Positions 25,391 to 32,392 of a stretch of 40,295 nucleotides of DNA are shown here, piece by piece (positions within the stretch are counted from its first letter, which is position 1; the number at the start of each line of letters is the position of its first letter). This stretch comes from Flavobacteriia bacterium (GTDB taxonomy: Bacteria; Bacteroidota; Bacteroidia; Flavobacteriales; Schleiferiaceae). The position numbers and the translations under genes are program-made. Location of the stretch: NCBI GenBank assembly GCA_013373425.1, contig JABXHW010000051.1, positions 1 to 40,295 on the forward strand. Reading direction: 5' to 3'. Below the pieces are notes generated by a model. That model ran no database searches. It was given only the letters and a program-made list of their open reading frames with translations, and had not been told where the DNA came from.

Positions 25391-25726
25391 TCAGCAACAA
25401 TCTCCATCCGTAGGTTGCTCAAACTGATCGAACATTGTGTCAAACACTTGTTTGATTTCAAACCACTTATCTGGATTGATGCAATAGCTCATCTTTGTTC
25501 CCTCGATGGTTCCTCGAATAATTTCAAGCTCTTTCAGCTCCCTCAAGTGCTGACTAATGGTTGCTTGTGCTAGACCTAACTCCAGGACCAACTCACCGTT
25601 GATACAGTCCTTCGTCTCCAACAGGTGAAAGACAATTGCAACCCGAGCGGGGTGCGCAAAAGCACGAGCTAGCGCTGCAATTTCATTGTGCTCTTTTGAA
25701 AACAAGTCCGACTTGGATAAACCCAT
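25391..25726 (-). CDS. arsR: ArsR/SmtB family winged-helix repressor
   Basis: A 111-residue regulator. The core is ALARAFAHPARVAIVFHLLETKDCINGELVLELGLAQATISQHLRELKELEIIRGTIEGTKMSYCI, with recognition helix LAQATISQHLREL. The family represses its own operon until As(III), Sb(III) or a similar ion binds to cysteines. Candidate ligands are the Cys in KDC, the Cys in SYC and the vicinal C-terminal pair GDCC (110-111). A near-perfect 16-bp palindrome lies 15-30 bp before the start (25741-25756). Which metal or metalloid is sensed is inferred only from the DUF6428 neighbour. Confidence 0.9.
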   Translation of the reverse strand: MGLSKSDLFSKEHNEIAALARAFAHPARVAIVFHLLETKDCINGELVLELGLAQATISQHLRELKELEIIRGTIEGTKMSYCINPDKWFEIKQVFDTMFDQFEQPTDGDCC

Positions 25727-25740
25727 CGCTGAATAATTTC

Positions 25741-25756
25741 ATCGCAATATTACGAT
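25741..25756. promoter_or_regulatory. Probable ArsR operator overlapping the arsR -7 region
   Basis: ATCGCAATATTACGAT is a 16-bp palindrome with 14 of 16 positions symmetric. On the minus strand it contains TAATATTG (25752-25745), one base from TAnnTTTG, 18 bases before the arsR start, so a bound repressor would block the promoter. Confidence 0.65.
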
Positions 25757-25804
25757 TATCGAGATTCATGGGGAAGGGCCTTGGTTGGAAAATTTTATCC
25801 ATCA

Positions 25805-25876
25805 GTAAACGTATACCCTCCGAATAATCGGCTGTAGCTTCGTACCTTGATAGTGGGGTCAGCGGGAGCTGGCCCC
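25805..25876 (+). repeat. Intergenic element, copy A
   Basis: Begins GTAAACGTATAC (25805-25816), then 4 bases, then CGAATAATCGG (25821-25831). Copy B at 26989 has the identical 12-mer, the same 4-base spacing and CGACTAATCGG. Similarity continues loosely through a GCTT...CTTGA...GGGG stretch and ends at GGCCCC. Copy A also contains a perfect CCGA/TCGG hairpin (25820-25831). Confidence 0.7.
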
Positions 25877-25905
25877 TTGGGCGCCCCCAACCCGTAGTCA
25901 AGGTA
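25843..25905 (+). ncRNA. Possible structured RNA element: three-way junction hairpin
   Basis: An outer stem TACCTTGA (25843-25850) with TCAAGGTA (25898-25905) encloses two hairpins. Hairpin 1 is GGGGTCAGC (25855-25863) with GCTGGCCCC (25868-25876), 9 pairs with one G-U, closed by the GNRA-type loop GGGA. Hairpin 2 is TTGGG (25877-25881) with CCCAA (25886-25890). It lies 41 bp before the T9SS cargo gene. It could be a leader structure or an untranscribed DNA hairpin; no known RNA family is recognised. Confidence 0.4.
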
Positions 25906-25946
25906 AAGGACGACCAGTTTGTTATTCAACCTCATTCTCTCTCGAA

Positions 25947-26906
25947 ATGAAAAAGCTCCTACTCACAATCTCCGTCACTCTCTTCACATTGAACGTTCAA
26001 GCTCAATTTGGTGAGAATGCCACTTGGCATTTCAACTACACTGAATACGGATACTTCGGACATAAGAAAATTGAACATGTAGGAGACACCAATATCCTAG
26101 GCATGCAATGGCTCAAATTTGAGGTCACAGGATCAAGGGCCATTTACACAGGGCCAAGCACCTATAGCGTGTCAAGAGGGCTGACATTTGATCCCATTTT
26201 CATTGCTACCAGAAACGATTCCGTTTTCAGACTAGGGGTAGATACGGCTCTCCTACTATATGACTTGAATGCCGACATCGGCGACTCATGGGAGTTCGCT
26301 CTACCTGACACTTCGTTCGGCTGCACGTCCCCATCTAAAGCAACAGTAGTAGCAAAAGGCGTTGAAAACATCGCAGGAGCCAATGTGAGATACATCGATG
26401 TCCGCTTCCCAATGGACACCGTGTCTTATCCAAATGGACCGTACTATCAAATTGTTAGTCCGCACTACCTAAGTGAGAGAATTTACCTCGACTTTGGCGC
26501 GCTGTTTTACCACGGACTTTTCGCTCCTTCTCCTAACACATGTGATGGAACCTCCTTTCAATTGAACATGTATGATCTGAGGTGTTTTCAGAATGACACC
26601 ATATCTTTCAACCGCACCAATTATCCTTGCGCAACGACAATTGGTCTGAATGAAACAGAAGAACAAAAGGTCTCTATCTACCCAAATCCTACTCATGGCA
26701 TTATTACTATAGAATTCCCATCTCCGACGAATTTTGATACCGAAGTGCGAGTGGTGAACATTCATGGGCAACTAGTGATGAGAACTGCCATTCCTCAAAC
26801 CGACGAGCTTCACATCGAAATTGAAGAAACAGGAGTCTATTTTATCCACATCACCTCTGATCAGGGTAGAATAGACATTGTCGAAAAGGTCGTGGTTGCG
26901 CACTAG
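25947..26906 (+). CDS. Secreted protein with T9SS type A C-terminal sorting domain
   Basis: A 319-residue protein: Sec signal peptide (KKLLLTISVTLFTLNVQAQ, cleavage after about Ala19), a unique middle part of about 220 residues with no family I recognise, and a C-terminal sorting domain from about 240 with VSIYPNPTHGIITIEF and GVYFIHITSDQGRIDIVEKVVV. Such domains send proteins through the type IX secretion system to the cell surface. The gene is flanked on both sides by copies of the same intergenic element, which makes it look like an inserted or exchanged unit. Confidence 0.9.
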   Translation: MKKLLLTISVTLFTLNVQAQFGENATWHFNYTEYGYFGHKKIEHVGDTNILGMQWLKFEVTGSRAIYTGPSTYSVSRGLTFDPIFIATRNDSVFRLGVDTALLLYDLNADIGDSWEFALPDTSFGCTSPSKATVVAKGVENIAGANVRYIDVRFPMDTVSYPNGPYYQIVSPHYLSERIYLDFGALFYHGLFAPSPNTCDGTSFQLNMYDLRCFQNDTISFNRTNYPCATTIGLNETEEQKVSIYPNPTHGIITIEFPSPTNFDTEVRVVNIHGQLVMRTAIPQTDELHIEIEETGVYFIHITSDQGRIDIVEKVVVAH

Positions 26907-26940
26907 AATCAGCACAATAGAATTACGTCAAATCTGTGTC

Positions 26941-26970
26941 GCCTGAATTGAATTCAGAGCGGCATTTTTT
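26941..26970 (+). terminator. Probable terminator of the T9SS cargo gene
   Basis: GCC (26941-26943) can pair with GGC (26961-26963), enclosing the perfect palindrome CTGAATT-G-AATTCAG (26943-26957). A run of six T follows at 26965-26970. The stem has an unpaired GAGC-type bulge, so efficiency is uncertain. Confidence 0.5.
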
Positions 26971-26988
26971 GTGAATAACTAAGCGATT

Positions 26989-27060
26989 GTAAACGTATAC
27001 TTTACGACTAATCGGGATGCTTTGCCGAACTTGAGTTGGGGAGGAGGTTTGGAGGCCCCC
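26989..27060 (+). repeat. Intergenic element, copy B
   Basis: GTAAACGTATAC (26989-27000), 4 bases, CGACTAATCGG (27005-27015), then a G-rich stretch in which GGGG (27038-27041) can pair with CCCC (27056-27059). Outer GGATGC (27015-27020) can pair with GCATTC (27065-27070). Same orientation as copy A, 1184 bp away, with the T9SS cargo gene between. Confidence 0.7.
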
Positions 27061-27160
27061 GGACGCATTCATGAAACTCGACTGATTTTCAACCAATTAA
27101 CAACACTCCTTCGACTCAAAACCACCGCCGTTTCGCCCTTGTAGTTCAACCTGTAATGGC

Positions 27161-27168
27161 TACTTTTG
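27161..27168 (+). promoter_or_regulatory. -7 promoter element TACTTTTG of pruA
   Basis: Exact TAnnTTTG match ending 27 bases before the ATG at 27196. It overlaps an in-frame TTG at 27166, which is why that codon is not used as the pruA start. Confidence 0.6.
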
Positions 27169-27195
27169 AAGTCAAACCCAAAAAAGATTCCGAAA

Positions 27196-28821
27196 ATGCC
27201 GAAGGGAATTTATCCAGTACCTGTGGCGGTGAATGAGCCGATTTTGAGCTACGCGCCAGGTACTCCAGAAAAAGTAGAATTGCTCAGCACCTATCGCAAG
27301 ATGAAGTCGCAGGTGACTGACATTCCAATGTTTATAAATGGAGAGGAAGTAAGAACAGACAATACGTTCCCGCTCTACCCACCTCATGAATTGAAAACCC
27401 AAATTGGCACCTACCACAGAGGTACAGCCAAGCATGTTCAAGATGCAGTTGACGCAGCGCTCGCCGCTCGCGAGCAATGGGCTAACTTGAGCTGGGAGCA
27501 CCGCGCAAGTGTATTCCTCAAAGCTGCAGATCTTATCGCCGGACCTTACCGTGCAAAGATGAATGCGGCAACGATGTTGGCTCAGAGTAAAAACGCTTTC
27601 CAAGCTGAAATCGACTCAGCATGTGAATTGGCTGACTTCCTCAGATTCAACGTTCAATACATGACGGAGATCTATGAAATGCAACCAGAGTCATCTGAAG
27701 GCATTTGGAACCGTCTCGAGTATCGTCCACTTGAAGGATTCGTTTTCGCAATTACTCCATTCAACTTTACGGCCATCGCCGGTAACCTTCCTGCTGCTCC
27801 TGCCCTCATGGGGAACGTGGCAGTTTGGAAACCAGCCGACAGTCAGATTTATTCTGCTCATGTAGTGATGGAGGTATTCCGCGAAGCAGGTGTTCCTGCT
27901 GGAGTAATTAACCTCGTATTTGTTGACGGACCAGAAGCAGGCGATGTTGTATTCAACCACCCAGACTTTGCAGGATTGCACTTCACCGGTTCTACTGGGG
28001 TCTTCCGCCACTTGTGGAAGACTATCGGTCAGAATATCGACAAGTACCGCAGCTACCCGCGCATCGTGGGTGAAACAGGTGGTAAGGACTTCATCTGGGC
28101 ACACAAATCAGCAGATCCACAACAAGTGGCTGTAGCCATGGCTCGTGGTGCTTTTGAATTCCAAGGACAAAAGTGTTCTGCAGCTTCAAGAACTTACCTT
28201 CCTTCGAATACTGCCGATGAGATTCTCGAAAGAGCAGTAAGCATCGTGAAAGAATTCAAGATGGGTTCTCCAGAAGATTTTGGAAACTTCATTAACGCTG
28301 TTATCGATGAAGCTGCATTCGACAAGATTGCTAATTACATCGATTACATCAAGTCTCAAGACGATGCGGAAATCCTCGTTGGTGGTAACTACGACAAGTC
28401 TGAAGGTTACTTCATCGAACCTACAATCGTCAAGACGACCAATCCGAAGTTCCGCACCATGTGTGAAGAAATCTTTGGACCTGTATTGACGGTTTACGTT
28501 TACCCAGAAAATGAATGGGAAGAAACACTTCAACTCATTGATGAAACAGGTGAATACGCACTTACAGGAGGCATCTTCTCTGCTGATCGCTATGTAATCG
28601 AAACTGCAGCTAAGAAGCTTGTGAATGCGGCTGGTAACTTCTATATCAACGACAAGCCGACAGGTGCGGTAGTTGGTCAGCAGCCATTCGGTGGTGCGCG
28701 TGGTTCAGGAACCAACGACAAGGCAGGTAGCTACTTGAACTTGTTGCGTTGGGTTTCTCCACGAACTGTTAAAGAGAACTTCGTTCCACCAGTGGACTAC
28801 CGTTATCCTTTCATGGGATAA
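27196..28821 (+). CDS. pruA: L-glutamate gamma-semialdehyde (1-pyrroline-5-carboxylate) dehydrogenase
   Basis: A 541-residue aldehyde dehydrogenase. It oxidises glutamate semialdehyde to glutamate with NAD, the second step of proline breakdown. It starts PKGIYPVPVAVNEPILSYAPG, the family N-terminus, and contains FAITPFNFTAIAGNLPAAPALMGN, FTGSTGVF, the general-base Glu293 in VGETGGKD and catalytic Cys327 in FQGQKCSAASR. The proline dehydrogenase (PutA N-terminal) domain is absent, so this is the separate single-function enzyme. It has its own promoter (27161) and a strong terminator (28845-28874). Confidence 0.96.
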   Translation: MPKGIYPVPVAVNEPILSYAPGTPEKVELLSTYRKMKSQVTDIPMFINGEEVRTDNTFPLYPPHELKTQIGTYHRGTAKHVQDAVDAALAAREQWANLSWEHRASVFLKAADLIAGPYRAKMNAATMLAQSKNAFQAEIDSACELADFLRFNVQYMTEIYEMQPESSEGIWNRLEYRPLEGFVFAITPFNFTAIAGNLPAAPALMGNVAVWKPADSQIYSAHVVMEVFREAGVPAGVINLVFVDGPEAGDVVFNHPDFAGLHFTGSTGVFRHLWKTIGQNIDKYRSYPRIVGETGGKDFIWAHKSADPQQVAVAMARGAFEFQGQKCSAASRTYLPSNTADEILERAVSIVKEFKMGSPEDFGNFINAVIDEAAFDKIANYIDYIKSQDDAEILVGGNYDKSEGYFIEPTIVKTTNPKFRTMCEEIFGPVLTVYVYPENEWEETLQLIDETGEYALTGGIFSADRYVIETAAKKLVNAAGNFYINDKPTGAVVGQQPFGGARGSGTNDKAGSYLNLLRWVSPRTVKENFVPPVDYRYPFMG

Positions 28822-28844
28822 TGATATCCACTTGACTATATCTC

Positions 28845-28874
28845 AAAGGCCTCCAGTTTTGGGGGCCTTTTTTT
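28845..28874 (+). terminator. Intrinsic terminator of pruA
   Basis: AAAGGCCTCC (28845-28854) pairs with GGGGGCCTTT (28861-28870), one G-U, loop AGTTTT, followed by T to 28874. The last T begins TATCTTCC, the promoter-like string of the next gene. Confidence 0.9.
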
Positions 28875-28881
28875 ATCTTCC
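28874..28881 (+). promoter_or_regulatory. -7-like element TATCTTCC overlapping the pruA terminator
   Basis: TATCTTCC ends 4 bases before the ATG at 28886, so a leaderless mRNA is implied. Two positions deviate from TAnnTTTG. Confidence 0.35.
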
Positions 28882-28885
28882 CACA

Positions 28886-29455
28886 ATGGAAGAAATGCTC
28901 TCTTGCCCAGTATGCGATACTGCAAAACATCCCGATTCATCTGAATGTACATTCTGTTCTTTCCCTTTTGAAGGCACAGAGAGGGAACAAGGAAGATTTA
29001 GAGGCGAAGTCATCGTGTTCGGAACCAAAGTTGAAAAGCTCCAAAAGCAAATGATTTGGGCGCAGGTCATTCTCGGACTGCTTTGTGCTTTCGGACTAAT
29101 TGTCTCCTACTCTATTTCGATGGAATTGGGTGAATTCGAAGCGCTCGTCTTCGCAATAACCGCACTGCCCTCTTTGATTTTTGGGGTCTGTGCAATTTTA
29201 CTCAAGAAGAATCCACTGCTCTACAGTCGAATTGCATTCTTCTTCTACCTTGGCTTCAATATTCTTGATGGAATACTAGAACCTGCCAGCATAATTAATG
29301 GAATTCTTTGGAAAGCCGTGATTATTACTGTCTTGGTTGGAATCATGAGCACGGCAAGCGACGTCATGAAGAAAGCCAAACAGGCTCCATTCTTCTATCA
29401 CAAGATATTTCCGAAAGCGAAAAGGAGAACGATTCTGGACGAGATTAACGACTAG
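28886..29455 (+). CDS. Zinc-ribbon membrane protein of unknown function
   Basis: A 189-residue protein. The N-terminus MEEMLSCPVC...ECTFC has two CxxC pairs (Cys7/Cys10, Cys21/Cys24), a likely zinc ribbon. Three to four hydrophobic segments follow (about 55-78, 85-106, 113-135 and 138-158). The tail is basic. The ATG at 28886 is preferred because an upstream TTG frame runs through the pruA terminator. It converges on rsmG, overlapping it by 11 bp. Family not recognised. Confidence 0.78.
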   Translation: MEEMLSCPVCDTAKHPDSSECTFCSFPFEGTEREQGRFRGEVIVFGTKVEKLQKQMIWAQVILGLLCAFGLIVSYSISMELGEFEALVFAITALPSLIFGVCAILLKKNPLLYSRIAFFFYLGFNILDGILEPASIINGILWKAVIITVLVGIMSTASDVMKKAKQAPFFYHKIFPKAKRRTILDEIND

Positions 29456-30068
29456 CTGGAACGTATACAACCTTCTTAGTTTCAAAGAATTCGCCATCGA
29501 ACCATTGTGACAAGTCGTACTCTACGGCCTTGGGGAAGTCTGCAAGTTCTTCTGATAGATCTCCACCTTTCAAGTAGAGAATTCCATTCTTGAGATCATT
29601 GAAAGACTTTGCATTGAAATGTCCTCGTATCCACGAGTAAAATGCTGGCATTCGTGTTACCGCTCTCGAAATCACGAAGTCGAATCCCCTTGGTGTCTTC
29701 TCAGCTCTTCCGTGAATCGCAACTACATTTTTCAAACCAAGCTCCTCCACTACCGCAGTAACTACTTTGATTTTCTTTCCGATGCTATCCACCAGCGTAA
29801 AATGAACTTCTGGGAATAGAATGGCTAACGGAATCCCTGGAAAGCCTCCACCCGTGCCAACATCTAGAACTTTAGTTCCTGACTTAAATGACATCACCTT
29901 GGCTATGCCCAGGCTGTGAAGAACATGGCGCTCGTAAAAATTATCGGTATCTTTTCTACTGATCACATTGATCATAGAGTTCCACTCCTTATACAGCGGT
30001 TCCAGCTTCTCCAATTGAGAAAGCTGCAAAGATGTTAATTCCGGGAATTGAGTCTTGATTACTTCCAT
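29445..30068 (-). CDS. rsmG: 16S rRNA (guanine-N7)-methyltransferase RsmG
   Basis: A 207-residue SAM-dependent methyltransferase that modifies the 530-loop guanine of 16S rRNA. Marks are LEPLYKEWNSMINVISRKDTDNFYERHVLHSL, the SAM motif VLDVGTGGGFPGIPLAI, VDSIGKKIKVV and FVISRAVTRMP. The ATG at 30068 gives the usual N-terminus (MEVIKTQFPELT) and overlaps the stop of the glycosyltransferase gene as TGATG; a GTG at 30077 in the same frame is possible but less likely. It is downstream of, and coupled to, the glycosyltransferase gene. Confidence 0.95.
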   Translation of the reverse strand: MEVIKTQFPELTSLQLSQLEKLEPLYKEWNSMINVISRKDTDNFYERHVLHSLGIAKVMSFKSGTKVLDVGTGGGFPGIPLAILFPEVHFTLVDSIGKKIKVVTAVVEELGLKNVVAIHGRAEKTPRGFDFVISRAVTRMPAFYSWIRGHFNAKSFNDLKNGILYLKGGDLSEELADFPKAVEYDLSQWFDGEFFETKKVVYVPASR

Positions 30069-31192
30069 CACTTCCACCCTTTAGGTCTACCTTTCCAAGC
30101 GTTCACGATATGAAGAAATGTACCGGTAAAGGACCAGATCAGTTCATAAATCGGCCAGAGATAAACCACATCGCGGTTGCCTAAAAAGCGAGCCGCCATC
30201 AATCCTACTAGGTATTGATATAGGATGCGAAGAAGTCCTAGCCCCAGTACAATTTGAAAGAGTATTCCCGACGTCATGAATGCTGCCAATATCATCATTG
30301 GCCAAAACGCAAGTGTAGTTGTACCGTACGTTCCAAGCAAAATCTGATGCCAAGGTTTGTACAATGTCGATGTGCTAAAATGTCTTCGTTTCTGGCGAAT
30401 CCAATCTTTCCAGGTCGTCTTCGATTGAGTAAGCGTATGTGCTGTTGATTTTGCAACACGCCCCACCTTTCCTCTCTTGGCAGCTGAGTTGACAAACAAA
30501 TCATCGTCGCCACTCGGAATGTGAATGTGCTTGATGAAGCCGTTCTGTTCGAACCACAAACTCTTGCGGTATGCGAGATTTCGTCCAACACCCATGTATG
30601 TCATTCCCCAAAAGGACCATGCGAAATACTGCATCGCAGTTTGGAAGGTCTCAAAGCGAGTGAGACCGTTCACAAAACCTGTCTCTTTCTCAACGTCACC
30701 ATATCCAATCACCATTTCCTTTCCTCCCATGAACCCCGAAATCATTTCGCGAATCCAATCCGGACTTGACGGATAACAGTCGGCATCTGTAAGCAACAAA
30801 TGCTCGTATTGTGCAGCTTTAATTCCGAGAGCTAATCCAAATTTCTTTCCGTTCCAGAATTGATCATTCTCAGGAACTTTCACAAGGCGTAAGTGAGCAT
30901 ACTCCTTTTGTAACTCTTCAATAACTTGCCCACTATCATCAGAGCTCTGATCATTGACAGCAATGACTTCAAAGTTGGGGTAATCTTGATTGAGGATGGT
31001 CGGAAGGTGCATCTTGAAATTCCCCTCCTCATTCCTTCCAACCACAATTACACTGACAGGTGGAAGCAAATCTGCTTGTTGAGTTTCATGCGGTTTCTTG
31101 AAGGCAAAACGCGGAAAAATGAACAGCCAATAAAGCAGTTGAGCGGCAGCTATGGCCGCGAAGAGGATGAAAATGAGTGTACTGATATCCAT
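30068..31192 (-). CDS. Membrane-bound family 2 glycosyltransferase
   Basis: A 374-residue protein. It has an N-terminal membrane helix (about 5-23), then a GT-A domain with VSVIVVGRNEE, VIAVNDQSSDDS, LLLTDADCYPSS (the DAD metal motif), PSGDDDLFVN (base region) and RQKRRHFST (the QxxRR-like motif), and two or three C-terminal membrane segments. It transfers a sugar from a nucleotide donor, probably in envelope glycan or glycolipid synthesis; donor and acceptor are not evident. The start at 31192 (MDISTLIF) follows a TACCTTTG promoter by 13 bases; a longer frame to 31228 overlaps the promoter and is rejected. Confidence 0.9.
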   Translation of the reverse strand: MDISTLIFILFAAIAAAQLLYWLFIFPRFAFKKPHETQQADLLPPVSVIVVGRNEEGNFKMHLPTILNQDYPNFEVIAVNDQSSDDSGQVIEELQKEYAHLRLVKVPENDQFWNGKKFGLALGIKAAQYEHLLLTDADCYPSSPDWIREMISGFMGGKEMVIGYGDVEKETGFVNGLTRFETFQTAMQYFAWSFWGMTYMGVGRNLAYRKSLWFEQNGFIKHIHIPSGDDDLFVNSAAKRGKVGRVAKSTAHTLTQSKTTWKDWIRQKRRHFSTSTLYKPWHQILLGTYGTTTLAFWPMMILAAFMTSGILFQIVLGLGLLRILYQYLVGLMAARFLGNRDVVYLWPIYELIWSFTGTFLHIVNAWKGRPKGWK

Positions 31193-31205
31193 AGGTAATG
31201 CCCGG

Positions 31206-31213
31206 CAAAGGTA
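31206..31213 (-). promoter_or_regulatory. -7 promoter element TACCTTTG of the glycosyltransferase-rsmG operon
   Basis: Exact TAnnTTTG match on the minus strand, 13 bases before the glycosyltransferase ATG. It is 37 bp from the divergent tgt -7 element. Confidence 0.6.
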
Positions 31214-31249
31214 GAATTCCAAGACCATCTATCCCGCAGAAAAATCGCG

Positions 31250-31257
31250 TATTTTTG
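31250..31257 (+). promoter_or_regulatory. -7 promoter element TATTTTTG of tgt, four bases from the start codon
   Basis: Exact TAnnTTTG match ending 4 bases before the tgt ATG, implying a leaderless or nearly leaderless mRNA. Confidence 0.6.
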
Positions 31258-31261
31258 CCCG

Positions 31262-32392
31262 ATGAAATTTGAACTCCAATCTACAGATTCAAAGTCCAAA
31301 GCGCGTACTGGCTTGCTGACAACCGACCACGGACAAATCGAAACTCCCATCTTTATGCCGGTGGGAACCGTGGCTTCAGTTAAAGCTGTTCATCAGACAG
31401 AGTTGGTAGATGATATCAAAGCTGAAATCATTCTCGGAAATACTTACCACCTCTACCTTCGTCCAGGTACCGATACCTTAGAAGCAGCAGGTGGACTCCA
31501 TAAGTTCATGAATTGGGAGCGTCCGATTCTAACCGATAGCGGTGGGTTCCAAGTTTATTCACTTGATGACATCAGCAAAATCACCGAACAAGGCGTCAAG
31601 TTTCAGTCTCATATTGATGGCTCTAAGCATCTCTTTACACCTGAAAATGTGATGGATGTTCAGCGCCAAATTGGTGCCGACATCATCATGGCATTCGACG
31701 AATGTACTCCCTACCCTTGTGAGGAGAAGTATGCAAAAGAAGCTATGGACCGCACGCATAGGTGGCTAGATCGGTGCATCCGTCGATTTGACGAATCAGA
31801 GCCTCTTTACGGCTACAGCCAGACACTATTCCCAATCGTTCAAGGCTCAGTTTATCCTGAACTTAGAAAGCAGTCCGCTGAATATATCGCACAAACCGAC
31901 AGAGAGGGGTACGCTATTGGCGGGCTGAGTGTGGGAGAACCTCACGAAGACATGTATGAAATGAGCGAATTGGTGTGTGATATTCTGCCCAAGGACAAAC
32001 CACGCTACTTAATGGGAGTGGGTACGCCTGCGAACATTCTGGAAAACATCGCCCTCGGGGTAGATATGTTCGATTGCGTCATGCCGGCAAGGAATGGAAG
32101 AAATGGCCAGCTTTTCACGTCGGAAGGCATCATCAACATTAAAAACGCCAAATGGGCCAAGGACTTCAGTCCACTCGACCCGAATGGGGATAGCTTCGTG
32201 GATGCTATGTATTCCAAAGCCTATGTGCGACATTTGTTTCAAGCGAACGAATACCTCGGACGACAAATCGCTTCTTTGCACAATTTGAGATTCTATCTGT
32301 GGTTAGTGAAAGAGGCGAGAACCAAAATTCAGGAAGGCACATTTGCCGAATGGAAGAATCAGATAGTTCCTAAACTTCAAACTCGATTGTAA
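31262..32392 (+). CDS. tgt: Queuine/preQ1 tRNA-ribosyltransferase, lacking the usual zinc cysteines
   Basis: A 376-residue enzyme that exchanges guanine 34 of GU(N)-anticodon tRNAs for the queuosine precursor. Marks are ILGNTYHLYLRPG, LTDSGGFQVYSL (active-site Asp), AFDECTPYP, GGLSVGEPHEDM and GVDMFDCVMPARNGRNG (nucleophile region, Asp268/Asp271). In place of the zinc-binding C-x-C-x2-C (E. coli C302, C304, C307) the sequence has Gly309, Ser311 and Asp314, while the fourth ligand His340 is kept at the right distance. The lptF/lptG-type gene begins directly after its TAA. Assignment is firm; the zinc site is altered. Confidence 0.95.
   Translation: MKFELQSTDSKSKARTGLLTTDHGQIETPIFMPVGTVASVKAVHQTELVDDIKAEIILGNTYHLYLRPGTDTLEAAGGLHKFMNWERPILTDSGGFQVYSLDDISKITEQGVKFQSHIDGSKHLFTPENVMDVQRQIGADIIMAFDECTPYPCEEKYAKEAMDRTHRWLDRCIRRFDESEPLYGYSQTLFPIVQGSVYPELRKQSAEYIAQTDREGYAIGGLSVGEPHEDMYEMSELVCDILPKDKPRYLMGVGTPANILENIALGVDMFDCVMPARNGRNGQLFTSEGIINIKNAKWAKDFSPLDPNGDSFVDAMYSKAYVRHLFQANEYLGRQIASLHNLRFYLWLVKEARTKIQEGTFAEWKNQIVPKLQTRL

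Noticed and set aside
25805-27060. Integron attC sites flanking a gene cassette
   Set aside because: The elements are hairpin-rich and flank one gene, but I cannot find the paired RYYYAAC and GTTRRRY core sites, and no integrase is present.
27166-27195. TTG start for pruA
   Set aside because: The TTG lies inside the TACTTTTG promoter element; the ATG at 27196 gives the family N-terminus.
28832-28885. TTG start for the zinc-ribbon membrane protein
   Set aside because: The frame would run through the pruA terminator hairpin; the ATG at 28886 follows a promoter-like element.
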